Positions 16,206-24,926 are shown, counted from the stretch's first letter. The stretch is 64,000 nt of DNA from Parvibaculum sp035325945 (GCF_035325945.1 NZ_DAOKYX010000001.1:248001-312000), one strand, 5' to 3'. The notes: generated by a model from the letters alone, not told the origin. Translations and numbers: made by a program.

Positions 16206-16922
16206 ATGACACGTTCTCCGAAAAAAGATTCGGCCGGGCCCGCAGCGGAGCGAAAGAAGCGCATGGCGGCAAGGCCCGACTATCGTTTCGAGATCGAGCA
16301 TGGCGCGCCAGGCTTGCGCGTCTGCGGTATCGACGAGGCGGGGCGCGGGCCGCTCGCAGGGCCCGTCGTCGCGGCGGCCACCATCATCGACCAGACGAAC
16401 TGCCCCGCAGGGCTCAACGATTCCAAGAAGCTCGACGAGGCAAGGCGCGAAGCTCTCTTCGCCGCGCTTTCGCAATGCGCCGAAATCGGCATCGGCATCG
16501 CGACCGTCGAGGAAATCGACAGCCTCAACATTCTGCAGGCGACCATGCTCGCCATGCGCCGCGCGGTGGAGAACCTTCAGCGCGCACCGCAATTCGCGCT
16601 TGTCGACGGCAATCGCCTGCCGGCGCTCACCTGCCCCGCACGCGCCATTGTCGGAGGCGATGCACGCGTTCTTTCCATCGCCGCCGCCTCCATCGTCGCG
16701 AAAGTCACGCGTGACCGCATGATGGACGACCTCGCTCGCGCGCATCCCGGTTATGGCTGGGAAAAGAACCGCGGCTATGGCACCGCGGCGCATCTCGATG
16801 CGCTGAAACGGCTCGGCGCGACCGCGCATCACCGCAGGAGCTTCGCGCCCATACGCAACATGTTGAGTCCCGGGATTCCCGAAGGACTCGATCTAGTGGC
16901 TCCGAATCCCTTAACCCTTTGA
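16206..16922 (+). CDS. rnhB: ribonuclease HII
   Basis: RNase HII nicks DNA 5' to ribonucleotides and starts ribonucleotide-excision repair. The DEAGRGPLAGPVVAAA motif carries two of the catalytic acidic residues (Asp and Glu). LNDSKKLDEARRE follows, and AASIVAKVTRDRMM with a later conserved YGWEKNRGYGT segment completes the family pattern. The protein is 238 residues from the ATG at 16206. An ATG at 16188 would add six residues and one at 16263 is also possible; none has a strong ribosome site. The last codons overlap the start of a dense cluster of GANTC sites leading into the ccrM promoter. An RNase HI gene also occurs at 38.0 kb. Confidence 0.95.
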   Translation: MTRSPKKDSAGPAAERKKRMAARPDYRFEIEHGAPGLRVCGIDEAGRGPLAGPVVAAATIIDQTNCPAGLNDSKKLDEARREALFAALSQCAEIGIGIATVEEIDSLNILQATMLAMRRAVENLQRAPQFALVDGNRLPALTCPARAIVGGDARVLSIAAASIVAKVTRDRMMDDLARAHPGYGWEKNRGYGTAAHLDALKRLGATAHHRRSFAPIRNMLSPGIPEGLDLVAPNPLTL

Positions 16923-17017
16923 TTCTTGACGCAGAATCGCCTCTGACTCATGATCGCGTCCTTGTCACTCAAAGGGGATAGTCGTGGGGCGCACTTCAAG
17001 CGAGGCGGCCAGGATTC
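16865..17017. promoter_or_regulatory. cluster of eight GANTC methylation sites around the ccrM promoter
   Basis: GANTC sites begin at 16865, 16874, 16885, 16904, 16921, 16934, 16945 and 17013. Seven of them fall within 85 bases, where roughly 0.3 would be expected by chance in DNA of this composition (my rough estimate). Three overlap the proposed promoter. GANTC is the target of the enzyme encoded directly downstream, so the cluster is probably an autoregulatory site. Confidence 0.75.
16926..16954 (+). promoter_or_regulatory. candidate ccrM promoter
   Basis: TTGACG (16926-16931), a 17-base spacer and CATGAT (16949-16954) form a sigma70-type match. GANTC sites overlap the base before the -35, the spacer and the first base of the -10. 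A TTAA (16911-16914) with a degenerate partner lies just upstream and could be a CtrA half-site. AAAGGGG precedes the GTG start at 16984. Confidence 0.55.
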
Positions 17018-18090
17018 CGGCCGAACGGATCATCGAGGGCGATTGCATCGAGGCGATGAACGCATTGCCCGAGAAATCGGTCGATCTCATCTTTGCCGAC
17101 CCGCCCTACAATCTTCAGCTCGGCGGCGAACTCACGCGCCCCGACCAGTCCAAGGTCGATGCCGTCACCGACGACTGGGACAAGTTCGCGAGCTTCGAGG
17201 TTTACGACCGCTTCACCCGTGAGTGGCTCGCCGCGGCGCGGCGCGTCTTGAAGGATACGGGCGCGATCTGGGTCATCGGCTCCTATCACAACATCTTCCG
17301 CGTGGGCGCGACGCTTCAGGATCTCGGCTACTGGATCATGAACGACGTGATCTGGCGCAAGTCGAACCCGATGCCGAACTTCCGCGGCACGCGCTTCACC
17401 AATGCGCATGAAACGCTGATCTGGGCGACGCGCGACGCGGACCAGAAGAAATACACTTTCAACTACGACGCCATGAAAGCGCTGAACGACGATCTTCAAA
17501 TGCGTTCGGACTGGCTCATCCCGCTTTGTACCGGCAATGAGAGGCTGAAGGACGAGGATGGCGGCAAGGCGCATCCGACGCAGAAGCCCGAGGCGCTGCT
17601 CCATCGCGTGCTGCTGGCGACGACCAATCCGGGCGACGTGGTGCTCGATCCCTTTTTCGGCACTGGCACGACGGGCGCGGTGGCGAAGAAGCTCGGCCGC
17701 AAGTTCATCGGCATCGAGCGCGACGAGCGCTATCTCAAGGTCGCACGCGAGCGCATCGCCCGCGTGATGCCGGGCGCGGAGGAGGATCTGAAGGTCACGA
17801 CGTCGAAAAAGGCCGAGCCGCGCGTGCCCTTCGGCGTCATCGTGGAGCGCGGGCTTCTCGAACCGGGCACCGTGCTCACCGATCCGACGCGCCGTCATGC
17901 CGCGCGTGTACGCGCCGACGGCTCCATCGTCTGCCGCGACGCCACCGGCTCGATTCACAAGATCGGCGCCCATGTGCAGGGGCTCGATGCTTGCAACGGC
18001 TGGACCTACTGGCACTTCAAGACCGACGGGAAGCTCAAGCCCATCGACATTCTGCGCCAGAAGGTGCGCGCCGAAATGGGCGAGGCGTAA
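16984..18090 (+). CDS. ccrM: cell-cycle-regulated adenine-N6 DNA methyltransferase (GANTC-specific)
   Basis: CcrM methylates the adenine of GANTC and in Caulobacter relatives times cell-cycle transcription. The 368-residue protein has the beta-class order: catalytic DPPY at about 39-42 (in FADPPYNLQLGG) before the SAM-binding motif (LDPFFGTGTTGAVAKKLGR). A family-typical C-terminal extension of about 100 residues follows, containing RRHAARVRADGSIVCRD. The GTG start is preceded by a good AAAGGGGATA ribosome site. It has no restriction partner next to it, as expected for a solitary cell-cycle methylase. The promoter region is crowded with its own recognition sites. Identity is strong; the target sequence is inferred from the family. 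Confidence 0.95.
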   Translation: MGRTSSEAARIPAERIIEGDCIEAMNALPEKSVDLIFADPPYNLQLGGELTRPDQSKVDAVTDDWDKFASFEVYDRFTREWLAAARRVLKDTGAIWVIGSYHNIFRVGATLQDLGYWIMNDVIWRKSNPMPNFRGTRFTNAHETLIWATRDADQKKYTFNYDAMKALNDDLQMRSDWLIPLCTGNERLKDEDGGKAHPTQKPEALLHRVLLATTNPGDVVLDPFFGTGTTGAVAKKLGRKFIGIERDERYLKVARERIARVMPGAEEDLKVTTSKKAEPRVPFGVIVERGLLEPGTVLTDPTRRHAARVRADGSIVCRDATGSIHKIGAHVQGLDACNGWTYWHFKTDGKLKPIDILRQKVRAEMGEA

Positions 18091-18124
18091 GTCTCGCACG
18101 ATTTTCCCCGTCACCCATTGACCC

Positions 18125-18151
18125 GTCACCCCGGCGCAAGGCCGGGATGAC
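18125..18151. repeat. extragenic palindromic repeat between ccrM and mutY
   Basis: CCCGGC (18130-18135) and GCCGGG (18141-18146), flanked by GTCAC and ATGAC, form one hairpin. It has the same outer bases as the repeats at 16.1 and 57.6-58.0 kb. It sits between convergent genes and could help end both transcripts. Confidence 0.6.
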
Positions 18152-18170
18152 GGCGGAAGCCGGGATATGG

Positions 18171-19289
18171 CTACCGGAACAGAGGCCCCGCATCCGGCTT
18201 TGCATGCGCCACCACCTTGCGCATCACCGAAGGCAGCGCCTCGCGGCCTACATCCTCTTCCGCGATCCAGACGCCTTCGGCCTTCGCCGCCACCCTCGCG
18301 CTCACCTCACCGACGAAAATCGTCAGCACCAGATGGAAATGCGTGAAGGTATGCTCGACAAGGCCGGGCACGCGTTGCCAATTCGCGGCGGCCGGCGCGT
18401 GGAGCGAGAGCGCCGCCTCGTCTATCTCCGCTTCCGCCCAGGGCGTCGTCGGCACCTCCATCATGCCGCCGAGAAGCCCCTTCGCGGGCCGCTTGCGCAG
18501 CAGCATCGCACCATCGCTCCGTGTAAGAACGAAACAGGCGCCGCGCCGCACCGGCCGCTCCTTCCGGGCCATACGGCGCGGCAGCGTCTCCTCGATGCCC
18601 GCCTCGCGGGCTGAGCAGAACGAGGCTATCGGGCAGCGGTTGCAGGAGGGCCGCTTCGGCGTGCAGACCGTCGCGCCGAGATCCATCATGGCCTGCGCGA
18701 AATCGCCGGCGCGCAGATCGGGGGTCAGCGTTTCCGCCTTCGCGCGGATCTCGGGCTTGGCGCGGGGAAGCGGCGCCTCGATCGCGAAGAGCCGCGAGAC
18801 GACGCGCTCGACATTGCCGTCAACCACCGTCGCACGGCGGCCGAAGGCGATGGCGGCGATGGCGGCCGCCGTGTAGGGCCCGATGCCGGGAAGCGAGCGC
18901 AACCCCTCCTCCGTATCGGGAAAGCGCCCGCCATGCTCCCCCGCCACCGCCTGCGCGCAGGCATGGAGGTTGCGGGCGCGGCTGTAATAGCCAAGCCCCG
19001 CCCATTGGCGCATCACATCGTCGAGGGGCGCGGCCGCCAAGGCCCCGACGCTCGGCCAACGCTCCAGAAACGCGCGGAAATAGGGCCCGACGGCCGCCAC
19101 CGTCGTCTGTTGCAGCATGATTTCCGAAAGCCAGACCGCGTAAGGGTCCGCGTATTCGCCCGGCGGCGCCCGCCAAGGCAGCACCCGGGCATGGGCGTCG
19201 TACCAGGCGAGAAGCCGCCCGGCGACGGTCTGCGCCTCGCTTTCCCCGAGTTTCATCGGGCTCCCGGATTTGGCTGGACGTCGGGTCAT
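18171..19289 (-). CDS. mutY: A/G-specific adenine glycosylase
   Basis: MutY removes adenine mispaired with 8-oxoguanine. Visible hallmarks: the N-terminal LPWRAPPGEYADPYAVWLSE, the QQTTVAAVGPYF segment, and the helix-hairpin-helix LPGIGPYTAAAIAAIAF followed by VDGNVERVVSRL. The 4Fe-4S cluster ligands are in CTPKRPSCNRCPIASFC (C-x6-C-x2-C-x5-C). A NUDIX-like C-terminal domain includes VEHTFTHFHL, which recognises 8-oxoG. I start it at 19289 (372 residues); an ATG at 19256 has a closer GGGAG and would shorten it by 11. The much longer open frame upstream is a shadow. It diverges from the DUF721 gene, a common alphaproteobacterial order. Confidence 0.96.
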   Translation of the reverse strand: MTRRPAKSGSPMKLGESEAQTVAGRLLAWYDAHARVLPWRAPPGEYADPYAVWLSEIMLQQTTVAAVGPYFRAFLERWPSVGALAAAPLDDVMRQWAGLGYYSRARNLHACAQAVAGEHGGRFPDTEEGLRSLPGIGPYTAAAIAAIAFGRRATVVDGNVERVVSRLFAIEAPLPRAKPEIRAKAETLTPDLRAGDFAQAMMDLGATVCTPKRPSCNRCPIASFCSAREAGIEETLPRRMARKERPVRRGACFVLTRSDGAMLLRKRPAKGLLGGMMEVPTTPWAEAEIDEAALSLHAPAAANWQRVPGLVEHTFTHFHLVLTIFVGEVSARVAAKAEGVWIAEEDVGREALPSVMRKVVAHAKPDAGPLFR

Positions 19290-19365
19290 GCGCCAGTCAT
19301 GGCGCGAGGGGCGGCTTTCCGTCAATCCATCTCGCCCCCCGGGCCGTTTCGGGGCAGAATGGGCC

Positions 19366-19926
19366 ATGACCGACGACAGGGACCATCTGCTGGCGCCGAA
19401 GCGCTTTGTCGTGCCCGCCATTGGCGCGCGGGTGGCGGGCCTCACCCGCGACATCTTCCGCAAGCGCGGTTTTGCCCAATCGCATATCCTCGCCCATTGG
19501 CCGGAGATCGTCGGCGCCGACCTCGCCGAATATTCCTCGCCCGAGAAGCTGAGCTTTCCCCGCAAAGCCGGCGACGGCGCGGGCGCGCAAGGCGGGGCGA
19601 CGCTGACCGTCAGGGTCGACGGGCCCGTGGCCCTCGAGATCCGCCATCTCGAACCCCAGATCCTGGAGCGGATCAACGGATATTATGGATACAATGCCGT
19701 CTTGCGGCTGAAAATCGTGCAAGGCCCCCTGCCCGCCCGCCCACGGGCGCGGCGGAAGCTTATCCGCCCGCTCAGGCCGGACGAGCGGGCCCTTCTCGCC
19801 CGGAGCCTCGAGCCCATCGGCGAGGCGGCGCTCAGATCGTCGCTCGAGAGGCTGGGCGAAAGAATCCTGGGGACAAGTGCCCGGAGTCCCGATTCTCGGG
19901 CCCGCGCAAGAGAAAGCTTTGATTGA
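19366..19926 (+). CDS. DUF721 (DciA-like) protein
   Basis: This is a 186-residue protein whose core reads GLTRDIFRKRGFAQSHILAH, then WPEIVGADLAEYSSPEKLSF and a strand-rich VDGPVALEIRHLEPQILERI segment. This is the DUF721 pattern. DUF721 includes DciA, the ancestral factor that helps load the replicative helicase DnaB in bacteria lacking DnaC. A similar role here is inferred, not shown. A basic C-terminal region (about 130-186) looks flexible. The ATG at 19366 begins MTDDRDHLLAP. The frame is open further upstream but would overlap mutY. It is followed by the DsbA-like gene and smc, a gene order frequently seen in Alphaproteobacteria. Confidence 0.75.
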   Translation: MTDDRDHLLAPKRFVVPAIGARVAGLTRDIFRKRGFAQSHILAHWPEIVGADLAEYSSPEKLSFPRKAGDGAGAQGGATLTVRVDGPVALEIRHLEPQILERINGYYGYNAVLRLKIVQGPLPARPRARRKLIRPLRPDERALLARSLEPIGEAALRSSLERLGERILGTSARSPDSRARARESFD

Positions 19927-19980
19927 GAGGGCGGTGGCCCAAGGCCATAATGCCCCAACATCTAGTGGGGACTGCTAAAA

Positions 19981-20727
19981 GTGAATCAAAATAGGGTTAT
20001 CGCAATCGCGGCGGCGGCCGTGCTGGCCGTAGCGCTGCTTGGCTATGGCGCCTACCGGATTTTCGGCCAGAGGGGTGAAGCGCCGACAGGTTCGGCCATC
20101 ACCACGGCCGACAAGACGGCCTTTGAAAAGGAACTGGCGGTCCCCGGCCCGCTTGGCGAAATGACGCTCGGCGACAAGTCGGCGCCCGTCACGGTCTATG
20201 AATATGCCTCGATGACCTGCACGCACTGCGCCGAATTCGCCAAGGACACCTTTCCCGAGGTGAAGAAGAACTTCGTCGACACGGGCAAGGTCTATTACGT
20301 CTTCCGCGAATTTCCCTTCGATCCCGTCGCGACCGCCGCCTTCATGCTGGCGCGCTGCGCGGGGCCGGATCGCTATTTCGGCTTCATCGAGGTTCTGTTC
20401 CGCTCGCAGGAGCAGTGGGCCTTCGTCGAGACGCCTATGGAGGCGCTGAAGAAGCTCGCGCGCCAGGGCGGCTTCTCGGATGAGAAATTCGACGCCTGCA
20501 TGAAGGATCAGGCCATCTTCGACCATGTGAAGACGGTGGCGCAGCGAGCTGCGCAGCAATTCGGCGTTCGCTCCACGCCCACCTTCTTCGTCAATGGCGA
20601 GAAGGTCGAAGGCGCGATCCCCTACAAGGATTTCGAGGAAATCCTGAACAAGAAGCTCTCGGGCGAGAAGGGCGAGGAAGCTCCCGCGCCCTCATCGGGA
20701 CCGACGACGCCCGCACCCGGGCAATAA
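19981..20727 (+). CDS. DsbA-family thiol:disulfide protein, membrane-anchored
   Basis: This is a 248-residue periplasmic oxidoreductase-like protein anchored by one N-terminal membrane segment (about residues 7-28). The thioredoxin fold carries a CTHC active site at C80-C83 (in YASMTCTHCAEFAKDTFPEV). The cis-proline region lies in RSTPTFFVNGEKVEGAIP. These features match DsbA/Com1-type proteins that oxidise or rearrange disulfides of exported proteins. A Pro/Ala/Ser-rich tail ends the protein. The start is a GTG, with GGGGA about 12 bases upstream. A GC-rich hairpin follows the stop, before smc. Its substrates are not known. Confidence 0.9.
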   Translation: MNQNRVIAIAAAAVLAVALLGYGAYRIFGQRGEAPTGSAITTADKTAFEKELAVPGPLGEMTLGDKSAPVTVYEYASMTCTHCAEFAKDTFPEVKKNFVDTGKVYYVFREFPFDPVATAAFMLARCAGPDRYFGFIEVLFRSQEQWAFVETPMEALKKLARQGGFSDEKFDACMKDQAIFDHVKTVAQRAAQQFGVRSTPTFFVNGEKVEGAIPYKDFEEILNKKLSGEKGEEAPAPSSGPTTPAPGQ

Positions 20728-20738
20728 CCAGCAGCGAC

Positions 20739-20759
20739 CCCGGGCGGACGCCGCCCGGG
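20739..20759 (+). terminator. hairpin after the DsbA-like gene
   Basis: CCCGGGCGG (20739-20747) pairs perfectly with CCGCCCGGG (20751-20759) across a three-base loop and is followed by CCTCTTTC. It is a plausible terminator or attenuator ahead of smc, though the T-run is weak. Confidence 0.5.
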
Positions 20760-20794
20760 CCTCTTTCGGCCTCCAATCCAGAATCGGGCTCAAC

Positions 20795-23700
20795 GTGAAG
20801 TTCAACCGGCTGCGTCTCTCAGGCTTCAAGTCCTTCGTCGATCCGACCGATCTCATCATCGAGCCCGGGCTGACCGGCGTCGTCGGCCCCAATGGCTGCG
20901 GCAAGTCGAACCTGCTCGAGGCGCTGCGCTGGGTGATGGGCGAGAACTCGTTCAAGAACATGCGCGGCTCGGGCATGGAAGACGTGATCTTCGCAGGCAC
21001 GACCGGGAGGCCGGCGCGCAACCACGCGGAAGTCACGCTCTTCATCGACAATGCCGACCGCTCGGCGCCCGCTGCCTATAATGACTGCGAGGTGATCGAG
21101 GTCTCGCGCAAGATCGAGCGCGATCAGGGCTCGACCTACCGCATCAATGGCCGCGAGGTGCGCGCGCGCGACGTGCAGCTTCTCTTCGCCGACGCTTCCA
21201 CCGGCGCGCAATCCCCCGCCCTTGTGCGGCAGGGGCAGATCGCGCAGCTCATCTCGTCGAAACCGATCAATCGCCGCCGCATTCTCGAAGAGGCGGCCGG
21301 CATCACCGGCCTTTATACGCGCCGGCACGAGGCGGAGCTTCGCCTGAAGGCGGCGGAAACGAACCTCACCCGCCTCGACGACGTCGTCGCCCAGCTCGAA
21401 TCCCAGCTTGCGAGCCTCAAGCGGCAGGCGCGGCAGGCGGTGCGCTACCGCAACCTTTCCAGCCAGATCCGCGAAACCGAGGCGATCCAGCTTCACCTCA
21501 AATGGACCCATGCGGTCAACGCGCTGAAGCATGAAGAAGAGCGCCTCGTCGCCACCGATGCGCGTGTCGCGGAACTGACGCGCGAGGCGGCGGCCGCAAG
21601 CGTCGCCGAGGCCGATGCGGCGGAGACCCTGCCCGCGCTGCGCGACCGGGAAGCGCAGGAGGCAGCGCGCCTTCACCGCCTCACCATCGAGCGCGGCAAT
21701 CTCGATGCGGAGGAAGCCCGCGCAAGAGGCGAAGCCCAGCGACTCAACGCCCGCATCGAGCAGATCGGCCACGACCTCGCCCGCGAGCGCCATCTGATCG
21801 AGGACACGCGCGGCGCCATCGCGCGGCTCGAGGCGGAAGCGGTGGAGCTTCGCGGCGCGGAAGAAGGACAGGCCGAGGCGCAGGCCATCGCCGAGGCGCG
21901 TGTCGAGGAGACGCAGGCGACCCTTTCCTCGCGCGAAAGCGAACTCGACCAGCTCAATCGCGAGATCGCCCGGCTCACTGCGGAGCGCCAAAGCCTCGAA
22001 AAGGCGATCGAATCCGGCCGTGCGCGGATGGAGCGCGTCGCCCGCCAGATCGAGGAAATCGCGAGCGAGCAGGCTTCGCTCGCCGACGCCGCCGAGAAGC
22101 AGGCCGAGATCGAGCTGCAGTCGGCCGAACTCGATGCCGCCGCCGCGCGCGCAGAGGCGGCCGAATATGCCGCGCTCGATGCGGAGGAAGCGCGTGCGGC
22201 AGCGCAGGACGCTGAAAAGGCCTCACGCGAGCCCATGCAGGTCGCCGAGCGCAAGGCCGGCGATCTTGCCGCCGAGGCAAAGACGCTCGCCGACCTTCTC
22301 GCCGTCGGCGAGAGCGATCTCTGGCCGCCGATGATCGACGCGGTTCACGTCGAGCATGGTTACGAAACGGCGCTGGGCGCGGCGCTGGGCGATGATCTCG
22401 CCGTGCCGGGCAATGTCGCCGCTCCCGTCCACTGGGACGCGCTGCCGGAGTTCGAGGTCACGCCCGCCCTGCCCCAGGGCGCGCTTCCCCTGTCGCAATT
22501 CGTGCGCGGGCCCGCGGCGCTTTCCCGCCGCCTGTCGCAGATCGGCGTCGTCGATGCCGTCGACGGCAAGAGGCTCCAGAGCGAGTTGAAGCCCGGCCAG
22601 CGGCTCGTCACGCGCGAAGGCGCGCTCTGGCGCTGGGATGGATACACGGCCGCGGCCGATGCGCCGACCGCTTCCGCCCGCCGCCTCGAGCAGCGCAACC
22701 GCCTCGCGGATGTGGAGGCGCAGCTTCAGGAAGCGCGCGCTTTCGCCTCCGAGACCCGCGCCGCCTTCGAGGCCGCGCGCCTTGCCGCCGAAGACGCGCT
22801 TGCCCGCGAGCAGGATGCGCGGCGCGCCCAGCGCGAGGCGCAGGCCGAGCAGAACCGCATCCGCGAAGCTCTGGCTGCCGCCGAACGCGCGGCGTCCGCG
22901 CAACTAACGCGGCTTGCCGCCCTCGCCGAAGCCCATGAGCGCCTCACCGGCGACATGAAGGAGGCGACCCGCGCGCAGGAGGAAGCGGAAGTCCAGCTCT
23001 CCGAACTGCCGTCCGACGAGAACCTCCGCCTTCGCGCGAACGAGCTTCGCGAGCTTGTGTCATCGCTTCGCCTCGAACTTGCCGAGGCCCGCGCGCAGCA
23101 TGAGAGCATTCGCCGCGAGGCGGAGGCGCGCACGCGCCGGCTCGCCGCCATCGCGCAGGAGAGCGAGGCATGGGCGCTTCGGGCTTCCAATGCCGAACAC
23201 CAGATCGCGACGCTCGAGACGCGACAGGACGAAGCGCTGGGCGAGTTGCAGTTGGTCGAGGGCATTCCCGCCGAAATCGAGGCAAAGCGCATCACGCTCA
23301 TCGACCATATCGCCGAAGCGGAAGCCGCGCGCTCGAGCGCGGCCGACGCGCTTGCGGCCGCCGATTCGCGGCTTTCGGAATGCGCGAAACTCGCCCGTGA
23401 ATTCCAGGCGCATCTCGGCGAGGCGCGCGAGGACCGCGCCCGCATCGACGGCCTTGTCGAAGGCGCGCGCGAGCGGCTCCGGGAAACGGAGGAGCGGGTT
23501 CGCGAGGCGCTCGAATGCGAGCCCGCCGACGCGCTCGCCCAGGCCAATCTCGAGGAAGGCGCGGAACTGCCGACCATCGAGCAGATCGACGCCAGATTCG
23601 AGCGGCTGAAGCGGGAGCGCGAGGGGCTCGGCGGCGTCAATCTTCGCGCCGAGGAAGAGGCCCGCGAACTGACCGAACAACTCACCACCATGACCACGGA

Positions 23701-24253
23701 GCGCGAGGACCTCGTCAGCGCCATCGCAAAGCTCCGCCAGGCCATCGGCAGCCTCAATCGCGAAGGCCGCGAGCGCATGCTCGAAGCCTTTGAGAAGGTG
23801 AACGCGAATTTCTCGCGCCTCTTCACTCATCTCTTCGGCGGCGGCGAGGCGCATCTGAAGCTCACTGAATCGGAAGATCCGCTGGAAGCGGGCCTCGAAA
23901 TCTATGCCCGCCCGCCGGGCAAGCGCCTTCAGGTCATGTCGCTGCTTTCGGGCGGCGAGCAGGCGCTGACGGCCATGTCGCTCATCTTCGCGGTCTTCCT
24001 GACCAATCCTTCGCCCATCTGCGTGCTGGACGAAGTCGACGCCCCGCTCGACGACGCCAATGTCGAGCGCTTCTGCGACCTGATGGAAGAGATGACGCGC
24101 ACGACCGATACGCGCTTCCTCATCATCACCCACCACGCCCTCACCATGGCGCGGATGAACCGCCTTTTCGGCGTGACCATGCAGGAGCGCGGCGTCTCGA
24201 CGCTCGTTTCGGTCGATCTGGAGGGCGCGGAGCGCTTCCGCGAGGCCTCCTGA
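20795..24253 (+). CDS. smc: chromosome segregation protein SMC
   Basis: SMC is the condensin ATPase that organises and helps segregate the chromosome. The 1152-residue protein has the Walker A loop GPNGCGKSN at about 31-39. Two very long coiled-coil arms follow, with dense Ala/Glu/Arg heptads, separated by a hinge around residues 500-620. The C-terminal ABC signature LLSGGEQALTAM leads into Walker B (ICVLDEVDAPLDDANVERF). Length and order are standard. The start is a GTG directly at MKFNRLRLSGFKSFV, the conserved beginning. A strong terminator follows. The kleisin (ScpA/ScpB) genes are not in this window. Confidence 0.98.
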   Translation: MKFNRLRLSGFKSFVDPTDLIIEPGLTGVVGPNGCGKSNLLEALRWVMGENSFKNMRGSGMEDVIFAGTTGRPARNHAEVTLFIDNADRSAPAAYNDCEVIEVSRKIERDQGSTYRINGREVRARDVQLLFADASTGAQSPALVRQGQIAQLISSKPINRRRILEEAAGITGLYTRRHEAELRLKAAETNLTRLDDVVAQLESQLASLKRQARQAVRYRNLSSQIRETEAIQLHLKWTHAVNALKHEEERLVATDARVAELTREAAAASVAEADAAETLPALRDREAQEAARLHRLTIERGNLDAEEARARGEAQRLNARIEQIGHDLARERHLIEDTRGAIARLEAEAVELRGAEEGQAEAQAIAEARVEETQATLSSRESELDQLNREIARLTAERQSLEKAIESGRARMERVARQIEEIASEQASLADAAEKQAEIELQSAELDAAAARAEAAEYAALDAEEARAAAQDAEKASREPMQVAERKAGDLAAEAKTLADLLAVGESDLWPPMIDAVHVEHGYETALGAALGDDLAVPGNVAAPVHWDALPEFEVTPALPQGALPLSQFVRGPAALSRRLSQIGVVDAVDGKRLQSELKPGQRLVTREGALWRWDGYTAAADAPTASARRLEQRNRLADVEAQLQEARAFASETRAAFEAARLAAEDALAREQDARRAQREAQAEQNRIREALAAAERAASAQLTRLAALAEAHERLTGDMKEATRAQEEAEVQLSELPSDENLRLRANELRELVSSLRLELAEARAQHESIRREAEARTRRLAAIAQESEAWALRASNAEHQIATLETRQDEALGELQLVEGIPAEIEAKRITLIDHIAEAEAARSSAADALAAADSRLSECAKLAREFQAHLGEAREDRARIDGLVEGARERLRETEERVREALECEPADALAQANLEEGAELPTIEQIDARFERLKREREGLGGVNLRAEEEARELTEQLTTMTTEREDLVSAIAKLRQAIGSLNREGRERMLEAFEKVNANFSRLFTHLFGGGEAHLKLTESEDPLEAGLEIYARPPGKRLQVMSLLSGGEQALTAMSLIFAVFLTNPSPICVLDEVDAPLDDANVERFCDLMEEMTRTTDTRFLIITHHALTMARMNRLFGVTMQERGVSTLVSVDLEGAERFREAS

Positions 24254-24273
24254 GGCCCGGGAATCAGGCTGGC

Positions 24274-24298
24274 GGCCCCTCCTTCGGAGGGGCCTTTT
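24274..24298 (+). terminator. rho-independent terminator after smc
   Basis: GGCCCCTCC (24274-24282), loop TTC, GGAGGGGCC (24286-24294), then TTTT. It is a perfect nine-pair stem with a T-run, 20 bases after the smc stop. Confidence 0.88.
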
Positions 24299-24409
24299 CC
24301 CTCTATTTGCGGCCCGCGACTCGCCTTTGCGGCGGAGCCGATTGCCGCATCGCCACAAAGCGCTAAATTCCCCTTTCAACACAAAGGGTTAGGAAGCATT
24401 ACCCGGTTC

Positions 24410-24438
24410 TTGACAGGCAAAAGCCCCACAAGTAGGGT
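24410..24438 (+). promoter_or_regulatory. candidate promoter of the F0 ATP synthase operon
   Basis: TTGACA (24410-24415) is a perfect -35 box. A 17-base spacer and TAGGGT (24433-24438) follow. Transcription would start about 70 bases before the atpI TTG at 24513, after the smc terminator. Confidence 0.65.
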
Positions 24439-24512
24439 GCGCCCGGCTTAAGGCGGGGCTCGCGCAGTTTCGACGCAGTTTTACTGGGCCTTCTGGACGG
24501 CGGAGCGAGAGT

Positions 24513-24920
24513 TTGGCTGACGAAGAGAGTCATGGAACTCGACACGGCAGCAGCCCCTCAAAGGCCGACGAGGAGGCGCTTGCCGATCTGGGTCAGCGTA
24601 TCCAGGCGGCGCGCAAATCTGCGAAGTGGGCCCGCAGCGAGCCGGAGAAAGTAGCGGCCTCCAGCAGGTCGTCCGACATGGGCGTCGCGCTCCGATTGTC
24701 ATCGGAGATGGTCTCAGGCGTGCTTGTCGGCGCGGCGATTGGCTGGGGGATCGATAAGGTTTTCGGCATATCGCCCATCTGCCTCATCATCTTCATGGGG
24801 CTCGGTACGGTGGCCGGAGTAAGGAACGTGCTTCGCGCGACGCGGGAAATGGACAAGGCCCGGCAGTCGGGCGAGGCGAAGCAGGATCAGGCCGGGCGGA
24901 AGCCCGACGACAAAAGGTAA
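24513..24920 (+). CDS. atpI: ATP synthase protein I (AtpI-like)
   Basis: AtpI is a small membrane protein thought to help assemble the c-ring. The 135-residue protein has a charged cytoplasmic N-terminus containing ADLGQRIQAARKSAKWA. Two membrane segments follow: one around SGVLVGAAIGWGIDKVF, then ISPICLIIFMGLGTVAGVRN, the AtpI pattern. A charged tail follows. The start is a TTG at 24513, supported by GGAG seven bases upstream (24502-24505). It heads an operon atpI-atpB-atpE-atpF'-atpF and ends six bases before atpB. F1 genes are not in this window; separate F0 and F1 operons are usual in this class. Confidence 0.88.
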   Translation: MADEESHGTRHGSSPSKADEEALADLGQRIQAARKSAKWARSEPEKVAASSRSSDMGVALRLSSEMVSGVLVGAAIGWGIDKVFGISPICLIIFMGLGTVAGVRNVLRATREMDKARQSGEAKQDQAGRKPDDKR

Positions 24921-24926
24921 GGCATC

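Noticed and set aside
14785..16272. Minus-strand extension of the TIGR04283 glycosyltransferase frame to over 700 codons
   Set aside because: The extension is opposite the radical SAM gene, and the conserved glycosyltransferase start is at SVIIPTLN near 14784.
16984..18090. ccrM as part of a restriction-modification or phage-defence system
   Set aside because: The neighbours are rnhB and mutY, with no endonuclease gene, and the length and C-terminal domain match solitary cell-cycle CcrM.
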